Assembly: GCF_963966145.1 (NCBI RefSeq)
Contig: NC_091048.1
Location: forward strand, 15,934,001 to 15,998,000
DNA length: 64,000 nt
Source of the DNA: Tenebrio molitor
Taxonomy: Eukaryota; Arthropoda; Insecta; Coleoptera; Tenebrionidae
Direction of reading: 5' to 3'
Shown here: piece by piece, positions 53,747 through 63,094 of the stretch
Numbering within the stretch: position 1 is the stretch's first letter
Layout of the letters: each line of letters begins with the position of its first letter
The notes under the pieces: model-generated
The model's input: the letters and a program-made list of their open reading frames with translations, nothing else
What the model was told of the DNA's origin: nothing
Database searches by the model: none
Made by a program: the position numbers and the translations under genes

Positions 53747-54779
53747 CAATAAGAGCAACTTTATGGGTGTCATTTTCTAAAAAGGAGAAATGTAAAAATT
53801 ACAATACCGTCGAAAATTTCGGCGGAGACGAGTTCCTCCCGGTACCCAAAATATCCTAATCTTGGATGCAGGTAGCGAAGGGTTGGGGATTAGACTGCAT
53901 TGCAGGGGTGGTAATTATCATCTGCACATTTAAAAAATAATTTTTATTCTAGACATCCTTCCATTCTTGCTTTTTTAGATATACTTATTAGTTTTCAAAC
54001 ATATATGTATAGCAAAATTCAATCTGCAACCAGAGGAATGAAAAAGTTGAGAAACGACGTAAGAAACAAAAAGGAGACATTACAAAAATTAATAGAAAAT
54101 TATGAAAATGGAATACTTCCTAGAATAAATTTTGTTATTATTATAACAAAATGGCTTATTAGCCATTGGTCCCGCGGTCTATTGAGTTGGTCATCATGCC
54201 CCTCATAGATTTGTAAAACCAGTCCTAGATTGTGTAACAAATTTTTCCTGGGAGTAAACATATTATTTTAATATTTAGTAAATATTCGTTTATCTTGCAC
54301 TCAAAAATATACCTGCCGCCCTGCTTAATCCTTCGACAATAAGCGGAGCAACTCGTCTACAGATAACAGCTAATTACCGACCACCTGTGGTGTAAACTGA
54401 CCGCTGGGAGGAACTCGTCTACGTCCGAAAATTTAGTGGGATAGGTACCGATTTATTTTTATTTAGGTAATAAAAATTGCAGATCACAAATACGTTAAAG
54501 AGTCGCAATACGTCAGTAGATTACAGCTACAGGATTAAAATCTCATCGACAACGCGGAGTTAGAACAAGTCGATTTCTGGGCGTATCCGAGTTGGGCTCG
54601 GTACCTGAGATAATCCTCGCTCAAATTTATCGTCCCCCAAGTATCCCCAATCCGGGCCACGCGTAATCCGATACGGAGTAGGGCCACCCGGCCAACAACT
54701 AATTATAAAAATGAATCTTAATTTTAGTTCTATTTGAATATTTGCTAGTGAATCTATAAATACCTACCTAGTCTCAGAA
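53747..54779. other. Gene-free stretch with an inverted pair
   Basis: CGGAGACGAGTTCCTCCC near 53822 recurs inverted as GGGAGGAACTCGTCTACG near 54408, marking a repeat of about 600 bp. CCGAGTTGGGCTCGGTACCTG near 54589 resembles the complement of a segment near 38550. Nothing is coding. Confidence 0.45.
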
Positions 54780-55244
54780 ATGGAAGTAAAATCAATTTTG
54801 AGTGAAGAAGGGAAACAGTTGCTTGGAGTGAATAATTTTAAGTTTTGTGTGGCGAGGAAGTTATACGACGATGAAATTCCGTGGGGTTGTGTCAACAAAA
54901 AATCAAACTGCCTTGCAAAAGTGTAAACCTTCGCTTCCGAACCAACGAATGTGATCAGCAGTGATCTTATTCATAATCACCCGGAAGAAGAAAATATAGA
55001 GAGGCAAGCACTGTGTAATGGCGTCAAAAGAAAAGCTCTAGACAATTTAACACACAAACCTGCAAAACTATTGCGTCAAGAATTGCGACAAAATGGTTTT
55101 TTGGATCAGATTTTCACTTATGACGTGGATCGTGCGCGGAAGAATCTGTGGCAAGCCAGAAGATCTGTCCAACTTCCTCTCCCAAAAACTGAACTTGAAG
55201 CGAATAATTCTATATCCTGGTTAGATTTCGTTATGCTGCTCAAG
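54780..55244 (+). pseudogene. FLYWCH-type zinc finger gene fragment
   Basis: ATG at 54780 opens MEVKSILSEEGKQLLGVNNF, then WGCVNKKSNCLAKV, a TAA stop at 54924-54926, and in the same frame SSDLIHNHPEEENIERQA and NGVKRKALDNLTHKPAKLLR. The cysteines before the stop and HNH after it match the C2H2-type FLYWCH domain. These are typical of insect repeat genes linked to MULE transposons. The exon ends at AAG|GTAGGT (55245), itself in a triple GTAG/GTAGGT run. The single stop suggests recent decay or a sequence error; no downstream partner exon was recognised. Confidence 0.72.
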
Positions 55245-55979
55245 GTAGGTAGGTAGGTACTGAACTCACATGCGGCGATGCCGTCAAGACGGCGCGGCGG
55301 AGGATTATTACAGGTAGCCGGGCCCAACTCGGACATCGATTACAGGGCTTTAACGCGCGGGCCCAACTCGGACACACCGCGATTTCTGTATCTCATGTAT
55401 CTGAGTGTACTTTTCAGAATTATACCCCACTTTACCGCTTCACTTTGTCGCATCTCGGTTCCACATCTTGCATCGCACTCCCTCTTCTGCGCATCCTTAG
55501 CGGCCATCTAAGATTTGACGAGCAGTATTTAGATTATGTTTCTTTATAATCATTAAACTAAAAATGTTTTGAACACTTGAAACAAAATGCAGCAACTAAA
55601 AAACTGGAGCAATTTGATAAAGATAACAAAACACAAAGACAAACAGAAGGTGACACACGACAAACTGAAAACAGGTAATAAACTATAGTCTATTTTTTCC
55701 TGGTAGGCGCGTGCGTGCGCATTTACAAAATCCTGCAACGAAATGCGACTTTCCTATTGGTTACTTTATTTTTCTACTTACACTAGAGAAATGTGCAATA
55801 TTGCAGTGTTCTGTACTGTCAATCAGGTCCAAGCTTCCATTTTTGTTTCATCGTTTTCCTTTCATGTTTTGTGTCTGTTTTGTTTCTGTTTCGTGTCTGT
55901 TTTGTGTTGTGTCCGTTTATTTATTAAAAAAACAGTTCTTAGTTCTTAGAGGTTAAGAAGTTTTTATATGTCAACAAGA

Positions 55980-56220
55980 TGTCTCAGTTTCGATCACCAA
56001 ATAAACGGCGTAAGTTGGATTTATGCTAACAGCAAGTAACAGTTTTTTTATTAATGCATAAATTCATATTTATAGCAAATTTCTCACAAGCCGAGAAGAT
56101 CGAGAAGAGAAGAGAAGAAAGATCGTTAAAGTATTTCGTGGGATCTCCAAGGATTTTGCCGAGTTAACCAAGACGGCTCAAATGGAAAAAACTGCAGATT
56201 ATACTGATATTGATTTCTGA
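55980..56220 (+). CDS. Possible small two-exon gene in the 36-bp-TIR element
   Basis: ATG at about 55980 opens MSQFRSPNKR and reaches a donor, GGC|GTAAGT (about 56011). An acceptor TATTTATAG near 56075 is followed by a highly charged open stretch that includes EDREEKRRKIVKVFRGISKD and TAQMEKTADYTDIDF, then TGA at about 56220. The phase that keeps the longer frame does not follow from the obvious junction, so the model is uncertain. No family is recognised. Confidence 0.25.
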
Positions 56221-56742
56221 GTTTTTTTTTTTGTTGTATCACAGCTTAATTAATTACTTTGTGTTGAAAGTTGTGGATTTAGAACCATTCAAACGATACT
56301 TGGCGGAAGAAAAGAAGTGTGGGCAATTACAGACACCGAAGAAACCTGTTAGGAAATGTACCTAGGTATGATTCAGTTGAATGAACATTAAAAATATCTC
56401 CTTTTCTCTTGCAAGATACATGGTTATTTATTATAAATGATTGTTGTCGAAGCAGGCCATGTCCATGTTGTGAAATTTTTGCCGCTTTCATGTGAACTGT
56501 CAATTTTTGTCGATGTCACTGTAATTCTTTTTTTATGTGACAATTTAATTCATACACTAAAAATCCCATAAGCAGCGGTGTTTTTGTCACTATGACAGCG
56601 AAAAAAGTTTGCCCTAACTTTTCCAGCGACAAAACGGAACCTAACTTTTGAAAGCGTTTGATTCTAGTAGGTCTGCATCATCGTACTTTTCCGTATTCAT
56701 TAAATTGTCTTACCGAATTACACTCAAGTTTTTGTTTTTTGG

Positions 56743-56913
56743 GTCGAAGTAAACTTGACATTTATAATTCGAGTTTTGTTGCCTGCAATTAAACTCAAAA
56801 AACTGCCAGAAGAGATTACTCGTCCTACGGACTCGTAATTTTTTCAGAGGCAGTTTTTTTCGTTAAATTGGCAGGCAACAAAATTCTCATTGAAATGTCA
56901 AGTTTACTTCGAC
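56743..56913. repeat. 170-nt hairpin with CTCG apex
   Basis: Near-perfect arms: GTCGAAGTAAACTTGACATT, TTTTGTTGCCTGC, AAAACTGCC and ATTAC, each with an inverted partner in order; the apex is TCGTCCTACGGACTC. Weaker pairing extends to about 56717-56934 (TTACAC/GTGTAA). Confidence 0.88.
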
Positions 56914-57304
56914 AAAAAAAAGCTCTCGTGTAATTATAAGTGAAAAGTGCATTAATGATTATTTTATTTTATTTTTTTTTTAAATTAATGATTGAATCCA
57001 AAAGTATCGAGTTGTTTTGTACCCAATTTAACTCCTGTATGTATAAAATAAAAAATGTTGTACATATAATAGTTGTTATCAATTTTTCCACGAGTTTATT
57101 CATAAACTTTTTTGTTTATCTTTTACAAATTATACAAAAATTAAATCATAAACATGAGTTTTAATGTGCAATCACAAATACTGATCCCCTAGATAATATG
57201 CAACCAAAAATACTAATAATTCCTGCATCCTGCTAAAAATTTTAGCGATGTGATTCTACCTTTCGGAGATGCGCACGCACGCGCCTACCAGGAAAAAATA
57301 GACT

Positions 57305-57842
57305 TTAAACAACAACCAAATTTGAAAATCGCTTTCCATACCTACCTATTTTGAGTCAAATTCCGCCAAGATATTATGGGTGAAACATCTCTAATCATGG
57401 TTAATCAATCAGCTACATACGGGGTGATGAAGAAGGACTGTTTAAGTTGGTAACACTGGATTGTATTTTGATAAATATAAAAAGACTACCACCTTTAATT
57501 TATCACTTTTACTTTCTTGAAGTTTTGTTGACACTTTTTAGAAAGAAAACTTGCAAAAAGGGGAGTACTTACACGCCGCGATAAACGAACAAATAGATTG
57601 TTTTGAGTTCCCGCTCCATGCATCGCATGGACAACGGTGAGCCGGATCTTGTGACGTCAGATCACGTGACACAAGCTTTAGTCGCGCCCTCTATCTATCT
57701 CGGAGGTTATGAATAGCACTGTAATTCGTAAAGTAAAAATTAGGTTATGCGAGTCTAGTCTGTGTTCTGTGGTCACACTTTTCGGTCGTTTTTGTTTAGC
57801 ACCCATACATTTTTTCAAACATACTAGGAGCCCAGGAGTATC
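57305..57842. other. No recognised gene
   Basis: It includes the block shared with about 40.95 kb (TCTATCTATCTCGGAGGTTA). Otherwise nothing is seen. Confidence 0.4.
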
Positions 57843-58121
57843 CAGTGTGGAAACTTTAACTGGAATAAAATTCATAACTTGACATAGGCGGTTTTTGTAA
57901 AAAATCCCGAAACAGGTCGATTTTTGTTTTTTCTTGCCTACATTTTGGCGCATATGGTTTTTGCATATCTCCTCCCGGAAGTGCGCAACCACCCATAACT
58001 TTTTTTTTTTTAATGGAAGGGTACGCCAAGTGACACCTCGTTTGAAAGCTCACTTCGCAAAGAATACAACGCACTATTTTTTTCCTGAATATTTTCAAAG
58101 CCTACTTGCTAAAAATTAAAA
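57843..58121 (+). repeat. R4 repeat family, copy 3
   Basis: It runs from CAGTGTGGAAACTTTAACTG to the A-rich TTGCTAAAAATTAAAAACC, uninterrupted. Confidence 0.82.
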
Positions 58122-58299
58122 ACCAATTTTATAATAAGTTGAATTATATTTATCTACGATTGGTTGCTAAACGACGTGGTTCTCAAACGACTTTGGTTAT
58201 TCATGAAATATTGAACCAATGAATTATTTTATACAAATTTATGTTGAAACCGGTGTGATGATCTCACGATCGTAGATAAAATGTTGTAAGACATAGGTA

Positions 58300-58657
58300 C
58301 TATGGCGGACAATAAATTTAGGCCGGCAAATTTCTGACATTTCAAAAAAGTCAATACAAGCGACCATTTATTGTCATTATGACTGATCTGTCAGTTTGTC
58401 AAACTGAAGGTTTTCAAGCTGTTAGGAGTTTCCTTCGCCTTTTTCGTAACTAACAGATCATGACGCACTAGCATAACTGATTTGTAGTAGCGCTTCTCTC
58501 TGGTGCCCCCTTCTTTTCCCAATTTTAATTTTGATTATCGCTATCACGATGACAAGAATGACAAAAATCGAAAATGGGGTTAGTTAAACATAATGCCAGC
58601 TTCACATTTTGATGTCAACTCAATGACAGACCGGCCTAAATTTATTGTCCGCCATAG
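58300..58657. mobile_element. 358-bp TA-MITE CTATGGCGGACAATAAATTT
   Basis: Perfect 29-bp inverted ends start CTATGGCGGACAATAAATTT and are flanked by TA (58298-58299, 58658-58659). It shares the CTATGGCGG tip and interior pieces with 50868-51384. Confidence 0.9.
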
Positions 58658-58660
58658 TAC

Positions 58661-58762
58661 GTGTAAAAAGTTCCTTTGTTGCACTCACATGTTTTAAAAT
58701 ACTCCCTCGTACTTCGGTCGTATTTTAAACCCGTTCGTGCAATAAAGGATAACTTTTTACAC
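58661..58762. repeat. Long hairpin with CTCG apex
   Basis: Arm pairs are GTGTAAAAAGTT/AACTTTTTACAC, TTGCAC/GTGCAA and TTTTAAAATAC/GTATTTTAAA; the apex is TCCCTCGTACTTCGGTC. Confidence 0.82.
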
Positions 58763-58899
58763 TTATATCTTAAATAACTATTTTATACAACTGACATTAA
58801 AAGTGACGTTTTTAGTGGAAGCTAATTTGATTAAAAATTGCTCTTTATAACTTACCGTGTTAAAAGTATTTTTAACACTAGTAAACAAAATTTTTTTAA

Positions 58900-59021
58900 C
58901 ACTAATAGTTATTTTTTATTTATTTATAAATGTTAAAGTGGCTCTGTTTGCCGCTTTTTCAATATCTGCGGGAAATGTGTCGTCGATATCGGCATCGTTA
59001 ACGTCGTTTTCTTTGGATTCC
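58900..59021 (-). pseudogene. Crypton-like gene 5' fragment
   Basis: On the - strand, ATG near 59021 opens MESKENDVNDADIDDTFPAD and IEKAANRATLTF, then a stop. The DDTFP...AANRATLTFLP-type start resembles insect Crypton-like tyrosine recombinase genes. Only the first 40 or so codons are present. Confidence 0.4.
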
Positions 59022-59123
59022 ATGTTTACGAATGCAATAATGTGGAATTGAAAGTGTTTTACAAAACGTAATGAAAACTTTTTTGACGTTTCTAATAAAC
59101 AAATGTCAATACAAGACTAGCTA

Positions 59124-59479
59124 GAGCTAAAGTCAAAACGAAACATGACAGGGCGGAGCTTAGGATGCGCGCTCGCTGAGAAGAGGCGTATCATACAGTC
59201 GTCAGTTTAGGGGCAAAATTTAACCAAAACTCAATTTTCTTCACCTGATGAAAGAAATTCTACACCGAGGTCATCTACTTTTGTTGTAAAACCTCTAATA
59301 GAATAATAAAAACTATCTTCATGTCCATAACATTCCTCCAACACCCTCTTATAGCAAAAACAAAAACAAAAGAAAATTTTTGACTCCGCCACTGTCATAT
59401 ACGTAAGCTGGATTCAACTGCTCTACATTCGTCTTCTGCGCAAACCACGTGATGTAATGTTTCGTTTTGACTTTAGCTC
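59124..59479 (-). mobile_element. TA-MITE (GAGCTAAAGTC family), copy B, intact
   Basis: It is 356 bp with ends GAGCTAAAGTCAAAACGAAA and complement, and TA flanks (59122-59123, 59480-59481). It is the uninterrupted counterpart of 8090-8827. Confidence 0.9.
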
Positions 59480-59582
59480 TACCTGATTTTTGCCGCAGAA
59501 ATTAAAACAAACATCAAAAGTACGACTGCGTTTTTTAATTCAATGCAAACCAGTTGTATAAAAAAATAGATGTATGATGGAC

Positions 59583-59681
59583 GTGTTAAAAGTGATTTTA
59601 TTTTGTTCGTGGGGTTGGTCAACTCGCTGCGCTCGTTTCCCAATCTACCCCACTTACAAAATAAAATCTCACTTTTAACAC
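59583..59681. repeat. Long hairpin with CTCG apex
   Basis: GTGTTAAAAGTGATTTTATT and its near-complement AATAAAATCTCACTTTTAACAC form the stem. The apex TCAACTCGCTGCGCTCGTTT is missing from the paralogue at 24468-24530, whose stem is otherwise the same. Confidence 0.85.
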
Positions 59682-59699
59682 TTACATCATAAATAACTA

Positions 59700-59998
59700 T
59701 TAATGCAACAAATGCTGAAAATGGCCACCGTTTCTTTTTTGGCAAATTGCAAATCGATAGTAACATGCATCCCTTACGTTTCGTAACATTTCCGGTGTGA
59801 CTTGCCTAATTCCATGTCTAATATCTACATTGCTTACGGTCTTCAATACTGTTCGGTTTTAGGCCTGAAATTAGGCAAATCCGTAGAGGGGGCAAATCCC
59901 ACCGGAAATGTTATAAAACGTAAGGGATGTATGTTACTATCGATTTGTAATTGACCAAGAAATAAACAGTGTCCATTTTGAACATTTGTTGCATTAAA
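59700..59998. repeat. Foldback element with 105-bp arms
   Basis: Arms begin TTAATGCAACAAATG and share AAATCGATAGTAACAT, CATCCCTTACGTTT and TAACATTTCCGGTG in inverted order, with about 80 bp between them. Confidence 0.82.
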
Positions 59999-60000
59999 TT

Positions 60001-60280
60001 TTTTTATTTTTTAGGACGTAGGCTTTGAAAATATTCAGGAAATAAATAGTGCGTTGTATTCCTTGCGAAGTGGGCTTTCAAACGAGGTGTCACTTGGCAT
60101 ACTCTTCCATTTGAAAAAAAAAGTTAGGGGTGGTTGCGAGCTTCCGGGAGCAGATATGCAAAAACCATATGCGCCAAAATATGGGCAGGGAAAAATAAAA
60201 ATCGACCTGTTTCGGGATTTTTTACAAAAATCACGTATGGCCAAGTTATGAATTTTATTCCAGTTAAAATTTCCATACTG
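60001..60280 (-). repeat. R4 repeat family, copy 4
   Basis: It is inverted relative to copies 1-3 and complete from the A-rich end (TTTTTATTTTTTAGGACGTA) to CCATACTG. Confidence 0.8.
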
Positions 60281-62609
60281 TATTCCAGAGGACTGCATGT
60301 CACTCGCAGCGTCCTTGGTAGATGGCGCAAGCGTCGTTTTCCCGTCAGCGCACAGTTCTTATCACTTTTCTCTTTGTCGTCCAAATCAGGTTTCCGCAAA
60401 CGCGTTAGACGAAGAAGGCAATATTCAGAAATCTACGTGCGGTCATTGTAACCATTGATCTATCTTAATTATACCGCACGTCATAAAGTGGCTTTTTATC
60501 AAAACTGTGAAATTGGTCGATCTTCTGTTTCAGTTGGAAAACTGTGAAGATAATTAATCAGGAAAATGTTTCAGAATTTATCTTGTGTATCTAGTTCAGA
60601 CAGAATCGCAAGTGTATTTAGTTGACTGAGTGGCGGACCAAAGATAAAGTACAGGTAAATTCACCTTGGATAAGTATTATCAAAAGTTTTACGTGTGAAT
60701 TTGATGAACTTGTTAAGTGACGAGTGCGCCTCTCTGGATAAACTGCAACTTTCATAAATCACCATGACATAATTGAAATAATTGCGATATAGGTAAGTAA
60801 GTGAAATTCAGGTGTTATGTTTAACACGTCGCCCCTTTTAACACTGGACGATTCATGACACGTGTGTTAGATTATTTGAAAAATTCCCGACAGGTCCCAG
60901 TAGGTGTTCGAGCGGCAATTATTATTATCAAAGCAAGGCCACCTAAGATACAACCAGATTTTTGAGGCAATCACGACTTTTACCTTGCGCGACGTAATCA
61001 TCTCTATGACATTTAATAATCCTTAAAGTGGTTTCATTAAATTGTTGTGGAACAAAATAATAAACTCGACAATTGAAACACTAAATTTGCCTCCATTAAA
61101 GCGTTATACATTTATTGACCCCAGCCACCGTGATTATGACAGTCGTCCCGGGCCGCAGATTTTTCTAGGCGAGTTTTCTTCTTATTAGAATGAATTGGAT
61201 TTGGGCAGGTCGCCTCCTAGTTGTTTCGATGTCCGTGTTATTGATCTGATTCTGTCCTCCTCGCACATATGGCATAGTTGAGGGGTGTTTCTGTCTTCTA
61301 GACCCCACGTGGCTTTCATAACGTCATGCTGACAGTTTTTTTGACGCGAAAACTGTGTGTTCTATTAGTTGTTGCGGCGCTGGGGGGTTGTACTCGCACA
61401 AGTCGGCTTATTAACAAGTTACATTTTCCAGCCGCTGACATTGATGGTGGCGGCTGACGAAACGTGGTAATCATTGCGAATTTACAAATTTTATTAATTG
61501 GCGTCGTAATTATCAAAGAATTGTAGAAATTGGATCTCATTATGTGTGTCAAAAGTGCTGATTTATTGCCATGACGTCACGTTGTAATGAAATATGAGGT
61601 TATGATCAAAACAGTAAACAATAACGTAATTTAATTTAAGAGAAAACACCATTTAATAGATGTATGTTGCCTAGCGTTATTTCATGATTTCACATTATGT
61701 ATTTGTTTAATTCAGATTTGATTTGGATAATTATCCATACAATTTTTAATTTTTTTAATTAACATTCCTTCAACAGTTACATAATAGACTGTAGGATAAT
61801 TATGAAATGTATATTATGTGACAAATTGAGGGTTATTGATAAAGTGTCAGTATTTATTTTTCTATTTTATGTAACTTTGTAGATAATGACAGTTACTATT
61901 TGATAAGACAGTAAAATTAAATAAAAGTTTGATAAGTATGTATTGGAAAATAAATTTGGATTGAACGGCTTAGTCAAACTAAAATAAGTCAGCATCAGCA
62001 ATTCTAGAAATTCTAGAAATGATAAAAATTAGATTTTGATTACAAAAAGTCTTGTAGGGTGGATACTCAATGTAGACGTAAGATCTCTGTACCACAATAG
62101 TAAAGAAACATTTCATAAAAATTTCAGTATGAATCCACTTAAAAGAAAAAAAAAAAAATAAATAACACAACTGGAGGAATAAAAAATTCAAATATTTTTA
62201 TTTCCCACATTAGTTACTGCTGAGGCATTTGATGTACCTAACTGTTGAAATGTCTGGATGGTTTTACCATTTTTTTATTTTTTTTTAACTACCTACTAAT
62301 TTACCTCCATCATGCATCATTGTCCAAAAAATGAATACCACGATATGTAATGATTTTTTAGTTTTGAGTATTTTTGAGAAGCAGTAAACACTAGGAACTG
62401 AAACTCGCTAATAAAAATTGCTCCACGTTTGAAATTGACATTGTGCATAGCAACCATGGAAATGCAGCTCTTGTGAGTCACAGTCCACGTCGTTTCAGTT
62501 TACGCTTTATCTTGATCGCATTGCGAATTTGGAATATCAATTTAGCGTTTTCAATAAAATCTGGAAAATTAGAAAAGGCATGTATTTTTTAAGTGTCTAT
62601 GTATATATA
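60281..62609. other. 2.3-kb stretch without recognised features
   Basis: Base composition is more even than in neighbouring sequence around 60.9-61.5 kb (for example GTCGTCCCGGGCCGCAG near 61142). I find no frame, splice-supported exon or paired repeat, so this could be single-copy non-coding or regulatory DNA of a gene outside the window. Confidence 0.4.
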
Positions 62610-62892
62610 ACTTTTTTTTTTGTTCGACACTGTCAGAATTTGAGAAATTTCTCCTGTGTGAGCGGATTTTGATAAATGTCACAACTTGTCAAAACGAAAC
62701 GTCAAGCTAATTTTAAAGATTTCAAGCGATTTGGAGCCTTTGAGGGGCTCGTCGAACAAAAAAACGTTGTGTTCAACTCGTTCTTGTGTAAATTGGGTCT
62801 TTTTTGGCACTCGTGGGCCTTTAAAAAGCTCGTTTCACTCGCGTTTTAAACTGGCCCACTCATGCCAAAAAAAGCTCAATTTACACACGAAC
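62610..62892. repeat. TTTTTTGTTCGAC repeat, copy 2, with complete hairpin
   Basis: The 150-bp unit TTTTTTGTTCGAC...GTCGAACAAAAAA is followed by a hairpin at 62780-62892. Its arm pairs are GTGTAAATTG/CAATTTACAC-type, TTTTTTGGCA/TGCCAAAAAA, GTGGGCC/GGCCCAC and TTTAAA, with apex AAGCTCGTTTCACTCGCG. Confidence 0.78.
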
Positions 62893-63030
62893 TCCTTAAA
62901 TAAACTACTATTGTGGAAGTGTTTTTATTTTGAAAAACAACTCTTTAAAAAAATCGGATTAAGGATAATAACAATTAATACGCTGGCCACAGTACTACAT
63001 TTGAAGGCACTATCATCATTAATCGACCAG

Positions 63031-63094
63031 CGAAATTAAACAGTCGGGCGCGGTCAGTGTTTGGATGGGTGACCGCCACGAGAAAACACACCGT
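63031..63094 (+). pseudogene. 5S rRNA-derived fragment
   Basis: GCGAAATTAAACAGTCGGGC, then GCGGTCAGTGTTTGGATGGG and TGACCGCC, matches the central part of 5S rRNA (roughly nucleotides 45-100), including both halves of the internal promoter (box A and box C regions). Sequence on both sides is unlike 5S, so this is a truncated pseudogene or the head of a 5S-derived SINE. Confidence 0.8.

Larger units (their letters stand above)
55687..57304. mobile_element. 1.6-kb element with perfect 36-bp inverted ends
   Basis: Left AGTCTATTTTTTCCTGGTAG...GCGTGCGTGCGCAT recurs exactly inverted at 57266-57304. It contains a possible two-exon small gene (55980-56220) and the large hairpin at 56743-56913. No clear target duplication was found. 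Confidence 0.78.
58786..59681. repeat. Foldback repeat family, copy 2, with Crypton-like start and inserted MITE
   Basis: This is paralogous to 23469-24530. The 59124-59479 MITE is inserted at a TA that is single in the other copy. It ends in a hairpin at 59583-59681. Confidence 0.72.

Noticed and set aside
38460..54640. A regulatory motif shared as GGCCCAACTCGG (about 38560, 54590, 55320, 55360)
   Set aside because: The matches are short and two are a local duplication; I could not separate them from ordinary repeat remnants.
63031..63094. An intact 5S rRNA gene
   Set aside because: Only the middle of 5S is present; the 5' third and the 3' end are missing.
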